Below, in pieces: positions 33,557-45,500 of a DNA stretch of 64,000 nucleotides; the stretch's first letter is position 1; each line of letters starts with the position of its first letter. Source of the stretch: Hygrocybe punicea (taxonomy: Eukaryota > Basidiomycota > Agaricomycetes > Agaricales > Hygrophoraceae). A program made the translations under genes and the position numbers. Under the pieces are notes generated by a model. That model worked only from the letters and a program-made list of their open reading frames with translations. It ran no database searches and was not told the origin of the DNA. Location: positions 496,001 through 560,000 of the forward strand of contig OY744470.1 of the NCBI GenBank assembly GCA_963556145.1, in the 5' to 3' direction.

Positions 33557-34447
33557 TAGGGATGACCACGGGTCTTGAACGGGACGGCTCGGCTGACACC
33601 GCACCCGTACCCGTGAACACCTTACCCGGGGCGGTTTTGACCCGCACCGCACCCGAACATCCACGGGTCACGACGGTACACCTCACCTGTGGTGTACCGT
33701 CGCATCCCGCCATCCACCACAGCCCCCATTCCGCTCTGCAACCTCGCAGATGCAGCGCCGGCATCAATTGATGCGACGTGCTTGTCCGCGAGGTGATCAA
33801 CATGGGGAACGAGGGGGGCATGTGCCGTCAGACGCGTTGTAGCGTGTCTGCAAGGTGGACAAGAGGGGGACAAGAGGGGGACGCGTCGCCGTCGTCGCTG
33901 TTGCGTGTCCGCGAGGTGGACAAAGGCCTGGGCCGGGGGACGTGTTGTTGTTGTTGTTGCGTGTCCACGAGGTGGACGAGAGGGGGTGCATCGTTGTTGT
34001 TGCTTGTCCGCAAGGTGGACGAGAGGGGCACGCGTTGTTGTTGTTGCGTGTCCGCGAGGTGGACGAGAGGGCGATGCGTCGTTGTCGTTGCGTGCTGTTG
34101 CCCCATGCTGTTGTTGTTGTTGTCATAGCGTAGTTAGCTACAGTTCATTACTTGATCAGAAATTGAGACTTACCTAGGCCGGGAAGTGGGAGCACCACCC
34201 CCCGGCCGCTTCCCTGCTCCTTCCTTTGACTGTTCCAGTCAGTCATCTGATCGCCGCGCGCTTGCTCGCCCTTGGTCGTAGCCGTCGAGGTGGTTGTGGT
34301 GGTTGTGTGATGAACCCGTGACACACCGCCAAACCGCGGGTACGGGTCATGGTATGGTCACGGGTGACGAAACCAAACACCCTACCCGTACCCGCGCAAC
34401 CCGTTTTGGTAATACCGCGGGTTGACCCAAACCCGTGGTCATCCCTA
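33557..34447. mobile_element. Second hAT-like MITE, 891 bp
   Basis: Perfect inverted ends TAGGGATGACCACGGGT (33557 and 34447) and a perfect 8-bp duplication CCAACAAA (33549-33556 and 34448-34455). The interior has ACGGGTACGGG-type subterminal motifs and about five repeats of GTCCGCGAGGTGGACGAGAGGG separated by GTTGTTGTT tracts (33850-34110). The CGCGAGGT box is shared with the neighbouring 1049-bp element, suggesting one transposase family moves both. Open frames over the repeats are artefacts. Confidence 0.92.
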
Positions 34448-35732
34448 CCAACAAACGGTACGCCTCCCACTTCGTCCCGCTAACACTGGCGATTGGGCCC
34501 TCACACCCGCTTCTCTGTGCGTGATAGTCCATGCTCATCCAGGTGGCGCTGCAGACCACAGAGTCGAACAAGCTCGCAGGTGGTGTAGCGGACCTCGTGT
34601 CGCATATCAACTCACGCTTCTCGACGCTGACGTACCAGCCCATCGTGTTCCTGCACACGCAGGATCTCACGTTTAACCAGTATTTGGCACTGTTGACTGT
34701 CATGGATGCGTTTTTGGTGATGAGCTTGCAGGAAGGGATGGCGTTGAGGTGGGTTTGATTTCCTTCTCCTTTACGCTGATGTGTGTACGAATTAAGAACA
34801 CATGAGTTTGTGGAGTGCCAAGAGGAGACGCACAGGCCTCTTATCTTGAGCGAAGTAAGTTCCAGGCCAAGGGGTGCCGTGTTGCCGCTCATGTTGATGT
34901 CTTTCTTTAGTGGTTTCAGGTCGTGTATTGCGATCAATCCGTGGGACAGTCTTGGGACAGCCAATGCAATTCACCATGTGTGTCCGCTACCTATGCACTA
35001 TTCTTCAACGGTTCATCTTAATCATTTCACAGGCTCTCTGACATTGGCAGGTGTTACTCATCTCACTAGATCAATGAACTGACAATTTTCTGTCATTCGT
35101 ATAGCAACTGCATAGTCATGTCATCACTCATACGGTGCGAGCATTTGTCACGACGTTCATCTCGCGTTTCCTGCCTGTCAATGCTGAGCATGCACGCACA
35201 GACCTCATGTCATCCATTGCACCCCTTGACATGGTGCGACTCCTCCCACGGTACAAGCATTCTCACAGGAGACTTCTGTTGATCGACTTCGAGGGCACAC
35301 TATGGCAGTGGGACATCTCCCATGTGGGACTGTTGCACGACCCCTTTGCACCGCCGCAGGAACCACTGGATTTGCTGAACAAGCTTGTGGAGGATAGATG
35401 AAATGAGGTATGGTTGCTGAGCGGGCTAGCAGTAATTGGCAAGATGGACGTGGTTGCTGGCAAGTTGCTGAATGTGGGGATCGTGTAAGTGTTGTTTCTG
35501 TGATTGGCGATTCTTTCGTTCATTGTTACATGCCTGTGGAGGCAAGTCCCGCATGAGTTGAGGAACAGGTATTTGATGGCTTCTGGCAAGATCTCTGCAA
35601 AGCGCATGAGATGCTTGTGGAGCATTTCAAAGGTGTTAAGGTAAAAATACGTGATCTCAAGGTAGAGAAGTGAAAATTAGGTGAAGCTGATGATGGCTGG
35701 GATGACAGGTACTATTGTTGTCCACTTGGAGG

Positions 35733-35961
35733 TAGTGTTGCCACGGTCCAGTCTTTTTTGGGACCGTTGCAAGACTGTTGCTGGACCATTGGCAAAATAA
35801 AATAGATAAAATTCTGGAAATATTCAACCAACTCCACTACTATGTTGACTATATATGAGAATATTTCTGAGATTTCTGATAATTTATTTGAATTTTAATT
35901 TGCAACGGTCCAGCCATGGTCTTGCAACAGTCCCAAAAAAGACTGGACCATGGCAACACTA
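35733..35961. mobile_element. 229-bp hAT-type MITE
   Basis: About 43-bp inverted repeats start TAGTGTTGCCACGGTCCAGT and mirror at 35961. The 8-bp duplication CTTGGAGG lies at 35725-35732 and 35962-35969. No coding potential. It lies just beyond the last recognisable trehalose-gene exon. Confidence 0.93.
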
Positions 35962-36041
35962 CTTGGAGGGGTGTTTGTTACACTCAAATAGAAGTGTGTT
36001 ATAATCAATGTAATAAATGATAAATATCATAAAATGTCCTA

Positions 36042-37076
36042 TCAACGTGAATGAATTCTGTTTAACCTACGGGACCTCAACAATTCACCAAACTGCATGG
36101 TTGACTTGTCACAAAAGCAAGTTAGTACAACATGTCTACCTGCAAGGATGGGAGAGCTGGCATGTGCTATGACCCGCATCAGACCTCCAAGAACCTGACC
36201 AGGCAAGATGGGAATAGAAACATTGAGTTGTGGGCAACGCAACTGGGCACCTTCCCAATCTCCAAGAGGAACTATCCATGCAAGGATCTTTGGGTCGTCA
36301 TTGAAGTCGAGGTGGAAGACGTCACTTGATCCTTCCTTCACTGCAACTGAGAAGAAGGCTCCACCGAAATCCAAACTTGGCCGAGCATCAAGTTGCTTTT
36401 TCATCTTCTTTCGCACATAATCCCATGCTCTAATAAATACGTCAAATAATGAATCTCTCAAGTAGAAAATGACAACACACCGTTGCTGCCTGTACCAGCA
36501 AACTGGAGCATACCTTTTCAAAAGTTTACTTATAACAGGGACCAGTTTCCTTTTGACAGCACCAAGAAAATCATCTATGGCGGCTTGAATATGTGGATTA
36601 GAATTTCTGGACTCCGAAGTAAAAATGGGTGTTTTTTGGAACATTGACCATGTCCCAAAATGCCATGCTGGTGTCGAAGACCTAGCGGCATCATTTTTGA
36701 GGGTGTGAGGGACACCAGTGCGAACCATTTGATCAAATTTCCTCAGCAAGTACTTCATTGTTGTCCGTCCAATAACGTGGTCAGCCTGCAAAGCAACGAA
36801 TGGGGGATGGTTGGTCCCATCAACATTGTTGGGAATAGGGGCATGAAAGATTAATGTCCCCGGAGTAGGGATGCTCTCAATGTGAGAGGAAGAGATGATC
36901 TTGTATCGCTCATGAAGGGTTTGTCGAACAAGACTCTGGTCCATTATGCAGTGCAGGAAATCTCCTGGGTATGGAACATTCACCACAACTGAATGGTGAG
37001 AGTTAGTAGACACAGACAAACCAAGAGGTTCAAAACCAACGAGTATTTGCTTGTAGGCACAGATGCTTCTTTTCAT
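36042..37076 (-). CDS. TET/JBP-like 2-oxoglutarate/Fe(II) dioxygenase
   Basis: Uninterrupted 344-residue frame. Near residue 250 it has FHLDFNDDPKILAWIVPLGD, WEGAQLRCPQLNVSIPILPG, then IAHASSPILAGRHVVLTCF. The HxD (HLD), distal His (IAHA) and a following Arg (GRH) fit the double-stranded beta-helix dioxygenase fold. The PLGDWEGAQL...ILPG arrangement is like the TET/JBP-type enzymes known to be expanded with transposons in mushrooms. Upstream residues (GTWSMFQKTPIFTSESRN) are also in a conserved-looking style. The frame is open further 5' without a Met (Arg/Lys-rich), and another frame there codes MSRTQRRRGHGRKKRGPRG, so the true N-terminus could be longer. Substrate is unknown; a nucleic-acid base (5-methylcytosine or thymine) is the family hypothesis. 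It is one of the few intact genes in this part of the window. Confidence 0.62.
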   Translation of the reverse strand: MKRSICAYKQILVGFEPLGLSVSTNSHHSVVVNVPYPGDFLHCIMDQSLVRQTLHERYKIISSSHIESIPTPGTLIFHAPIPNNVDGTNHPPFVALQADHVIGRTTMKYLLRKFDQMVRTGVPHTLKNDAARSSTPAWHFGTWSMFQKTPIFTSESRNSNPHIQAAIDDFLGAVKRKLVPVISKLLKRYAPVCWYRQQRCVVIFYLRDSLFDVFIRAWDYVRKKMKKQLDARPSLDFGGAFFSVAVKEGSSDVFHLDFNDDPKILAWIVPLGDWEGAQLRCPQLNVSIPILPGQVLGGLMRVIAHASSPILAGRHVVLTCFCDKSTMQFGELLRSRRLNRIHSR

Positions 37077-37502
37077 CCTGTCCTTTCTCCTCCCAGCTAG
37101 TTCTCCACTTCTTCTTCTTTTCAGCAGATTGCCCTCGTGGACCCCTTTTCTTACGACCGTGTCCTCTTCTGCGCTGTGTACGGCTCATTTCTGTTGTGTA
37201 TGTAGTAAGTTGTACGTTGCTGATTTACTGATTTAGGGGTCGACGCGTGGCCACGTCCTTGTTGAAGGTGACAAATTATTTACATCTATTTGTCTTTGAC
37301 AGACCGACTGAATTAAAGTTTCAAAAGTTTCTCCTATAGTACACTCCATTGGAAACGGGTTTTGGGCAAGCAGGAAGTCCGGCCCTCTAACGCAGCTCGC
37401 TTTAGCTTGCGCCTGGGTGGAGCCTGCTTACCCTACCCGAAATCCTTTCCAGTGGTGTTGATTTCTTTTGGAGATGGCTTAGTTCTCAACCCTCATTGAC
37501 GC

Positions 37503-38325
37503 CATTACAGCGCGTGTCATAATGATGCGGAATCCATTTGAAAAAAATCCGCAGTGGCACCAAGGTTGTCGCTATTTGTCCTGGACCCCAAATTAGCACC
37601 AAAGTAAAATGTGAGAATGAAAACAGTGCTTTCTCCTGACAGACTGCATATATCCTTAAGGTGTAAGAGAGTAATCTGTTTAAGTTACTCATGTCTAGAT
37701 TCCTGTCACAAAAATCTATTTTATTTTAGTGTATGTATGCTTGTGTATGAATATCACTGTGTTTTGTAAAGAATAATTGTTCTGTCAGAGGAACACTTTG
37801 TATGAACCCAACATATAGACAAAATATGTTCTATTTGTGTCTCCAAAGGGTCCTATCAGGCTGCCATGTCAAGGGGTAGGTGTTTAGGGCCTCCCTTCAT
37901 GTCTAATGGAAGCTTTGGGTTGGTGGCTGAGGCATCCATATCTGGAATTATCTTATTGCCACAAAAATTGTATAGGACCCTTTGGAGACACAAATAGAAC
38001 ATATTTTGTCTATATGTTGAGTTCATACAAAGTGTTCCTCTAACAGAACAATTATTCTTTACAAAACACAGTGATATTCATACACAAGCATACATACACT
38101 AAAATAAAATAGATTTTTGTGACAGGAATCTAGACATAAGTAACTTAAACAGATTACTCTCTTACACCTTAAGGATATATGCAGTCTGTCAGGAGAAAGC
38201 ACTGTTTTCATTCTCACATTTTACTTTGGTGCTAATTTGGGGTCCAGGACAAACAGCGACAACCTTGGTGCCACCGCGGATTTTTTTCAAATGGATTCCG
38301 CATCATTATGAAACGCGCTGTAATG
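37503..38325. mobile_element. 823-bp fold-back element with ~365-bp inverted repeats
   Basis: The left arm (37503 to about 37865) and right arm (about 37968-38325) are inverted copies, about 95% alike, beginning CATTACAGCGCG and ending CGCGCTGTAATG. They surround only about 100 bp of unique sequence. No target duplication could be recognised with confidence. The RNA would form one long hairpin. Confidence 0.85.
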
Positions 38326-39599
38326 TTCGTGTCAATCGTGTATTTTACAGTGGATCGGCTTCAAAGGGTACGTTGCTCTTTCCCTCAAAGCAGCGTCCTC
38401 TGACCTTGCACTATCTAGGTTTTTAATCAGTATTCCGTTCGATCTCGACTCCGGAGGGAGCCCAGGAAATTCACCGAGCACGCCGACTTCATGGAGTGTT
38501 CCTACGGCAAAGCTTAAAGTTTCCTGTGTATGATTTTGGCGCCGTCCATGTCGGCAGGGCTACCAAGGTCACTGTTGATGCATGCGCTGATTGGGCTTCG
38601 AGCACGAAGGCTTGTGCTGCCCTGAACAAAACCATTGTCTTCATCCCTCGCTAGGTCCCCGTGGTGATTCCTTTGGATCTCTTGCTGTGTAAGTCTTTTG
38701 ATGCCTCGGAGGACAACATATCTGACGCATCGATCTATCTATCCAGTGGACATGGGCGCACATCCACCCAGCTTGCTCCCAACTCCATCGTCATGCGCCA
38801 CGTATTTACTCGAAGTGGACGGAAGTCTTGACATGGCCTACGATGTCGACACGAACTTTGTCACAGCTCGGAACCAGATTATTGTCAATGTTGACTTCCT
38901 GAATCCCTCTACCGGGCTAGTGGACCCAAAAAGATGCATGGACATTTTTCTGTGCGTCCAGGAATCTTTGTTAAACCCTCGTCGTGCTGGGTATTTTGCT
39001 GGTACATCCTCACGTTCACAGTACAATAGCTTGGTGATGTCTCTTCCCGTATACAGCTGTTCTACAGCGAGGAAACTTCTACCTACGTCGCAGACGTTAC
39101 ACCCTCAGTTCAACGTGCCTCTCGACAAATCTGTACTCAGTTGTCGGGATACCTGGAATGCGTTGATCCTACTGCACCTACCAGGTGGATGTTTACACAC
39201 TTTGACTATCAGCGAACCATTCGTGGTGCCCCTGCAAGACCTCCAGACATTTCTGGGTGGATCAACGTATCGTGCGAAGTTGGTCTCAGGTCTGTCACCT
39301 TGCCTCGTTGACCTCCGCTGTTATGCACGTAGACCATTGATATTCTGAGGCGCAGCGACGAGTACTGCTGTTCTTGGCCTGTGGTCCTGTCGACCACTGG
39401 GGTTTTGATCAGGGAATCCCATCACTTACAGCTCGGGATCCAGGTAGCAAAGAGATTGTGTCAAGTTGGCGCGCATACATCCAGCTCAACGTCTGGAATT
39501 TTGATGAATACTATTAGGTGGCATCGACGGTGATGGCGTTTTGGATCGTCTTTCCCGGAATACTAAGTGCCTCACTACCTCCGTACGTCTGCTCCCCCG
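38326..39599 (+). other. Degenerate coding-like stretch, possibly 5' part of glucan synthase locus
   Basis: Plus-strand pieces such as GRATKVTVDACADWASSTKA with CAALNKTIVFIPR, and FLNPSTGLVDPKRCMDIF (about 38900-38950), look like former coding sequence but are interrupted by stops. I cannot assign them. They precede the alpha-glucan synthase remnant on the same strand. Confidence 0.3.
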
Positions 39600-40870
39600 C
39601 CTATTCATCGGGCATGGACCCTACTCGTGGTCAACAACACAATGAATTGGTCTTCGGAGCCATGGGGACAGTGGTCATTGGGTGTATTATGAAGGCATTA
39701 CTTCTCTCCATTCCCTTCATCACTGGCACCTCAGCTATCGTCATCTTCATGTGGTCCTTCTATAGTATCCGAGCAGAATCTGTTGGGTGCCAAAGCTTCC
39801 AAAGACCACATCATGTCCCTCGGGAACAAGTTTGCCTCCGACTTGAAGGAGCCGATTTCTGAAAACATTTTCGGGCGCAAGCATCATAGTGGTTGCCCAA
39901 AGACCAGAATAAACATTGCAAAGTCCTCATTTCTGCCCTCAGATACGAAATCGTTGACTGGAAGATCGAAGTCGAGATCGGTGGTCTTGGTGTCATGTCT
40001 AGTCCTAAGGGCAACACGATGGCTGACGTCGATCTCGTTTGGGTTGTTTCTAAGGTGAAGGATGTTGAATACCCAGTTGGCGATCCTGTGGAACCTTCCA
40101 GATGACATCACCTATGTGATCCAGGAAAGGCCTGCGTTCTGGGCTCCAATGAACGCCGGCCTTTATCTTGCTTGCTTGGTTGATCACAGTTCTACCGTCA
40201 TCTCTTCTACCTGGATTCAGGTTCTTGATGTTGGTAGGTTGGTCATTACAGAAAGGCATTGGTATGATCACAGATGTCTTACCTTCATGGTAAATTCATT
40301 TTTCTCCTCCGTTGCCATCACTAATAATTTCACAGGTTTAAGCAATTCTTCACTGAAGTGATTGCTGTTGGTCCAGTTACATGTCAATTCATCGGGGAAA
40401 AACTCATTCAGCCTAGGCAGCCTCATCCAGGACACGTCAACAGCAAGCCTGAGTTTAGTGCACTGCCGCCATACTTGTTCAGCACAGCCGATTTTGCTTT
40501 GATCCTGTCTCACGATGAACATTTCAGTCTGGTTGCCAGCGAGTTTGGTGGGAACGCTGCGTTTGGTATCGGAAGTCGATTGGGTGGGCTGCATCTGATG
40601 CCTGGATGGGTGCGTGAACTACTCGCAACTTGGTGAACTACGTCCATTCAATTTTTAGTAGTATCCGATTCCAGTGCAGCAGTGCCTACATTACCCCAAC
40701 CGACGAAAAGGTGTTCAAGACACTGAAGAGAAAACGGTGATCCTCTGCTCGTTCTGCTGTTCAATGTTTCCCTGTCGTTGAGTGGCGTCAGCAGATTGAA
40801 GACGTCGTAAGCGTAGTCTCAACATGCTGACTCTGAAGCCTGGCACGAGTCAGATTGTGACGGCACGTGA
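39600..40870 (+). pseudogene. Cell-wall alpha-1,3-glucan synthase, GT5 domain remnant
   Basis: Fragments in order: a hydrophobic segment ELVFGAMGTVVIGCIMKALL, ITGTSAIVIFMWSFYS (about 39645-39770); LLGAKASKDHIMSLGNKFAS, LKEPISENIFG; NKHCKVLISALRYEIVDWKI with EVEIGGLGVMSSP (about 39900-40010); MADVDLVWVVSKVKDVEYPV; DDITYVIQE; then LSALPPYLFSTADFALILSH, the E-x7-E segment EHFSLVASEFGG, GSRLGGLHLMPGW (about 40450-40610); and TPTDEKVFKTLKRKR. This is the starch-synthase-like catalytic part of AGS/Mok1 enzymes. A middle portion of the domain is missing, frames change repeatedly and stops occur, so it is a decayed fragment. Confidence 0.78.
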
Positions 40871-42560
40871 AGTAAGACGCAGATGACTGGAATCCCCCTC
40901 ATGCAAGCATGCCGATTGGGTCAGTTGTAGCGTGAATGAATCTTAAACGAGCATACCTTTCGCTCCAGGGACCCAGAGACTGGGGTCCGGATTCTCTGGT
41001 AGTTGTGACCAACACCTACCGGTGATGCATCTTGTTTGTGATGGCCAAAGAAACTCATTGACACCGTAGATGTGTCCTCTGTTGAATCAATTTGGATGCT
41101 GATGGCAGTGTTGCGTGGCATCTCCCGCCAGCAGCACCTCCTGGTGCGCCTTCCACCCCCACTTTGATGTTGATGGTTATCGCTTTCTTGGCATCGTAGG
41201 CGCCAGGGACAAGGACCAGGATAGGAATCATGCCTGGAATCTCTCGAGTGCCGTGGGCCATGGGTCCTCTGGCCGTGATGGTTTCGAGATCTTCGTCGAC
41301 TCCACATGTACGATATCGTCATGGCGAAGAAGAAGAAGTCGGCCTAGATGGGATGAACTGGGGTGCGGACAATATACCATCGACCGCTCCCCAGAAGCAG
41401 TCAGTACCCCAGCTCAAGGTCCAGGAGAAGGAGAGAAGAAACAAAAAAAGGAGAAACTCAAGACACGTGCGAAATGTAGGTTATTTTCTTCTGCCCTGCA
41501 TCCGCTGCTCTGGGGAATCAATACCAACATCCTACCGTTTCTCCCGCAGCCCCCGAGCCCAGTAAGATTTCCGTGGAAGCCCGCACGCATTTCAACTCGC
41601 TCAATTCCGGGATCCTTCTCACATCTTCACCCGCTAATTCTCCTTTCAATAATTCCCCACGAGACAGTGTTCAGCCTTCCCTGCCTCTGATGTACTCCCT
41701 CCTGATCAGGCACACCCACTACTGGTGGGTTTCTCCCTGTTCCAGGTGGCACTGGTCCCCCTGCTGCTTTGGCCGGGAATTCGGGCTCGGGCTCGATCGC
41801 CTGGCGCGCGATCCGGTCCGTGCGCTCTCTAGCACGCTTTGGCAGTTGGGCTCAACTCAAAGGCACTGTGGACACACAAGAAAGGTAACGCGAGGGTCGA
41901 AGCAGAAGCAGTTGAAGCGGAAGCAGTTGAAGAAGCACAAGGAGATTGAGGGGGAGAAGTTGCCGCAAAGGTGAAGATGGCATGCATGTCAATGAGCAGT
42001 TTCGAAGCTGGCGCCCTAAGTTCGGCAAGCCCAGTGGGCAAGGTGAAGATGGTAGGAAAGAGGCAGAGCATTCTCGGTCTGGGGCTTCCCGTGTCAATCC
42101 GCATGCCCACACTGCGTGGCGGGTCTACCGTGTCCAATAATTGGCTGTCGGTCGAGTCGGTTCTCGCCCCCGGCAATGCACATGTGGGTGTGCGGACACA
42201 TAGTGGATCTACGATGCCGAGTGGATCATCTCTACGGCCACTTTCATCCGCATCAGGGACGTCCTGCCCATCATCCGGGTATTCTGTACGGTGGGACAAG
42301 GAGTGCCTGGAGAGAGCAAAGGAGCGGCAAAGGCAGGAGCGAGAGATTTGGGTGCCTCGGTGTTAAAGCTGATAAGGAAGTGGAGGTTGAGGCGAAACGG
42401 AGGGAAGCGGAGGGAGAGCAGACGCAGTTTGGAAGGAAGAAGGTGGACTTTGCTGTTGGAGGCACTCCTGCCCGTGCGCACGTTCCTGATTGTGACCGTT
42501 GAGGGGGCCACTGTGGATGGACACGATGCACCAGAAGATGAGATGGTGGTGGACCTTGGC
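40871..42560. other. Unassigned, possible host-gene fragment before the LINE
   Basis: Several overlapping frames are open on both strands. The most protein-like is on the plus strand near 42280-42420 (RWDKECLERAKERQRQEREI, then KADKEVEVEAKRREAEGEQT), a charged helical stretch that ends where LINE homology begins. I cannot name a gene here. Confidence 0.3.
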
Positions 42561-45500
42561 AACCGTGTGACTCCTGGGACACTAGTGCCAACCGGCACCG
42601 ACCACATACCGATATCCACCTCCATCGTTCTCCACCCACAACTAAGACCTGACAAACCATCACGAAACTTTCGCAACACAAACTGGGACACTTTTCGCAC
42701 CCACCTCGACACTCAACTACGACAACACCCCCCTACAGCCCCCATTACCTCCCAACAACAACTAGACGACGCCATATCCACACTGACCAATGTACTACAG
42801 TCATCTATCAAAGCCGTAGTCCCCATTTCCACACCATGCCCGCACTCAAAACGATGGTGGACTCCGCAACTAAACCAGCTCAAACGAGATAAAAACAGGC
42901 TAAGTCGACTATCCTATAAGCACCGAATAGACACTGCTCACCCCAGCCACGATGAACACAGGGCCGCACGCAACCTATACAGCAATGAAATCCTCAAAGC
43001 CAAAGAAAAGCACTGGTCAGCCTTCCTCGACGAAGCCAGCGACAACGACCTCTGGACGATTAACAAGTGTGTATCCAATCCCATCAGCGACAACCCCAGA
43101 GGAGACGGCGGCAAGTGTTCCATCCCCACCTTGGAAATAATCCACCCAGACGGCCACATAACTTACGCAACGTCGAACGAAGACAAGAGCCGGGCCATCG
43201 CTAACTCCTTCTTTCCCCCCCCACCTGAACACTCCTCGGTCCCAATAGACTACTTATACCCAGATCGAGTCCCCTACACGACACACATCTCCAAAGACCT
43301 TATCTTCAAACACCTCGCCAAAATTCTCCCCTTCAAAGCCCCGGGCCCGGACGGTATCCCCAACATTGTACTCAAAGAATGCACAGCACTCATTTCGGAC
43401 CACATCCACAACATCTTCAACGCCATTCTCACACTCAACATATATTACGCCCCATGGAAGGACTCCATCACCAGCGCGCTACGCAAACCGGATAAACCAA
43501 GATATGACATCCCCAAAGCCTATCGCCCCATCGTATTACTCAATACCCTCCCAAAACTACTGACATCTATCATCGCAGAAACCATAACGACCATGGTCGA
43601 AGAACACCAACTCCTACCCTCCCACCACTTCGGCGGGTGACCCGGACGAACCACTACCGACTCCATGCACGTCCTAGTTCATCGCATCAAACATGCTTGG
43701 CAGAACAAAAGAGTAGCCGCAATCCTATTTTTGGATATCGAAGGGGCATTTCCGAACGCGGTCACGGAGCAGCTGCTCCACAACATGAGAAAAAGACACA
43801 TCCCCGAACCCATTATCCAACTTATCAACAACATCCTAACGGACCGCACAACCCACCTCGCCTTCGATGACTACATCTCCGGCCCGATCCTCCTCAAAAA
43901 TGGCATCGGCCAAGGCGACCCGATATCCATGATAATATATTTATTCTATAACGCTGACTTACTCGACATCCCCATAGGCAAACACGAACTCACTGTGGCA
44001 TTCGTAGATGATGCCGCCATATACGTAGAGGGCAAAAACTTCACGACAACCAACAGACTCATCAAAAACATCATGACAAAGCAAGACGGAGTTCACCTGG
44101 TCCAAGGACCACAATTCCAAATTTGAAACCAGCAAATTCGCGCTGATAGACTTCTCACAACGCACCAACATTTCGAGGCCCCCACTCGCGCTCAACGACA
44201 CCCTCATTAAACCCGTCAAGACACATCGTTTCCTTGGCATCATCATGGACCAGCACCTCCAATGGCATGAACAGCGAGAACACGCTATCGCCAACACCAC
44301 CAAATGGATCCATCTCTTTCGCAGAATAGCACGGCCCAAATCAGGTGTCCCCAGAAAGCTAATGCGACAGTTATATACGGCCATGGCTATCCCAAAAATG
44401 ACTTATGCAGCCGACGTTTGGTACACCCCGGTCCACAAGACGACAAACGGCACCCATAGAAAAGGCTCAGTCAGAGTGATGCGCGAGCTCACAAAAACCC
44501 AACGCCTGGCATCTATACCCATCACTGGAGCGCTCAGAACTACTCCAAACGACCTACTTGATCTCCACGCTGGCATTCTGCCCGTCGACTTACTAATGCA
44601 CAAAGTTTGTCACAGATCAGTCATCAGAATGGCATCCCTCCCCGCCTCACACCCACTACACGCTCTTATACGGCGTTGTGCGAAACACCTCGTCGCCAGA
44701 CACAGATCCCCCCTCCGCACACTCACCCACCTCTTCCATATCGACCCACACGACATAGAACCCATACGCCCAACGCACTCACATACCCCCCCCCCCCCCT
44801 TTCCACACCTCCATACCCGACTCCAGAGACAAATCCATAGAACAACACGACAACGACAACGCAGACATAAAAATATACACGGACAGCTCCACACTCGAAG
44901 GAGGCGTGGGCGCAGCGGCGGTTCTATATCGCAATGGACGTACACAAGCCAGAACACTCCGCTACCACCTAGGACCCAGTGACTCTCACCACAACGTCGA
45001 GGCAGAAAACATAGCTGGCACCCTCACCTTACACTTACTAAGCCGTGAAATACTCCTACGTGACGTCTCCATTTACATTGATTGCCAACCGACAATACAT
45101 GCACTAACCTCCACCAGAACAAGCCCTAAATCCGGTCAACACACACTAGACATCTTCCACAAAGCGGTCCGATGTCTCACCGACACCAACCACCTCCTCG
45201 TTATTACTATCAAATGGATATCAAGCCACAGTGACGTCCCTGGGAATGAACAAGCCGACACAGAGGCCAAAGCAGCAGCGAGAGGAACTACCAGCCCGCG
45301 ACACTCCCTACCCCACGCCCTTCGACTCAAACCCCTGCCCTCCAACGCCTCGGCCCTCAAACAATCATTCAATAAGCAATTAATATTACAATGGAAGGAT
45401 GCCTGGCAATGATCGCCACGATACACACGATTCACCCGTATCGACCCTGACTTCCCCTGTAACAATTTCCTTAAAACTACACTTGACTTAACTCGCCCCC

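Larger units (their letters stand above)
29920..35671 (+). pseudogene. Trehalose-6-P synthase/phosphatase-like, hit by three transposons
   Basis: GT20-type trehalose synthesis gene in pieces. From 29925: IQVDDGLGGGRFVDVGVFLI with GIDVGALRKKR; then RDPEVAEWVPVLKQGY (about 30073-30130), interrupted by element 30131-32321. It resumes AGRKTVIGRDKLDEIQ; after an intron of about 60 nt, GVRYKIQA, interrupted by 32462-33510; then AFEAFLDKYPSSNK, interrupted by 33557-34447. The rest is LIQVALQTTESNKLAGGVAD, INSRFSTLTYQPIVFLHTQD, THEFVECQEETHRPLILSE, FRSCIAINPWD, and the phosphatase-like motif RLLLIDFEGTLWQWD (about 35262-35305). A TGA at about 35399 replaces the expected second Arg in EDR*NEVWLLSGL. 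The N-terminal roughly 250 residues are missing. The exon fit at every junction makes the identity secure; the gene is certainly dead. Confidence 0.88.

Noticed and set aside
33378..34133. Several open frames with repeated RWTRG or HLADTQQQQ units
   Set aside because: Translations of the tandem repeats inside the hAT-like MITE; no codon-level conservation.
37490..38330. CRISPR-like or tandem array
   Set aside because: It is a single pair of inverted arms in a eukaryotic genome; no repeat-spacer pattern is present anywhere in the window.
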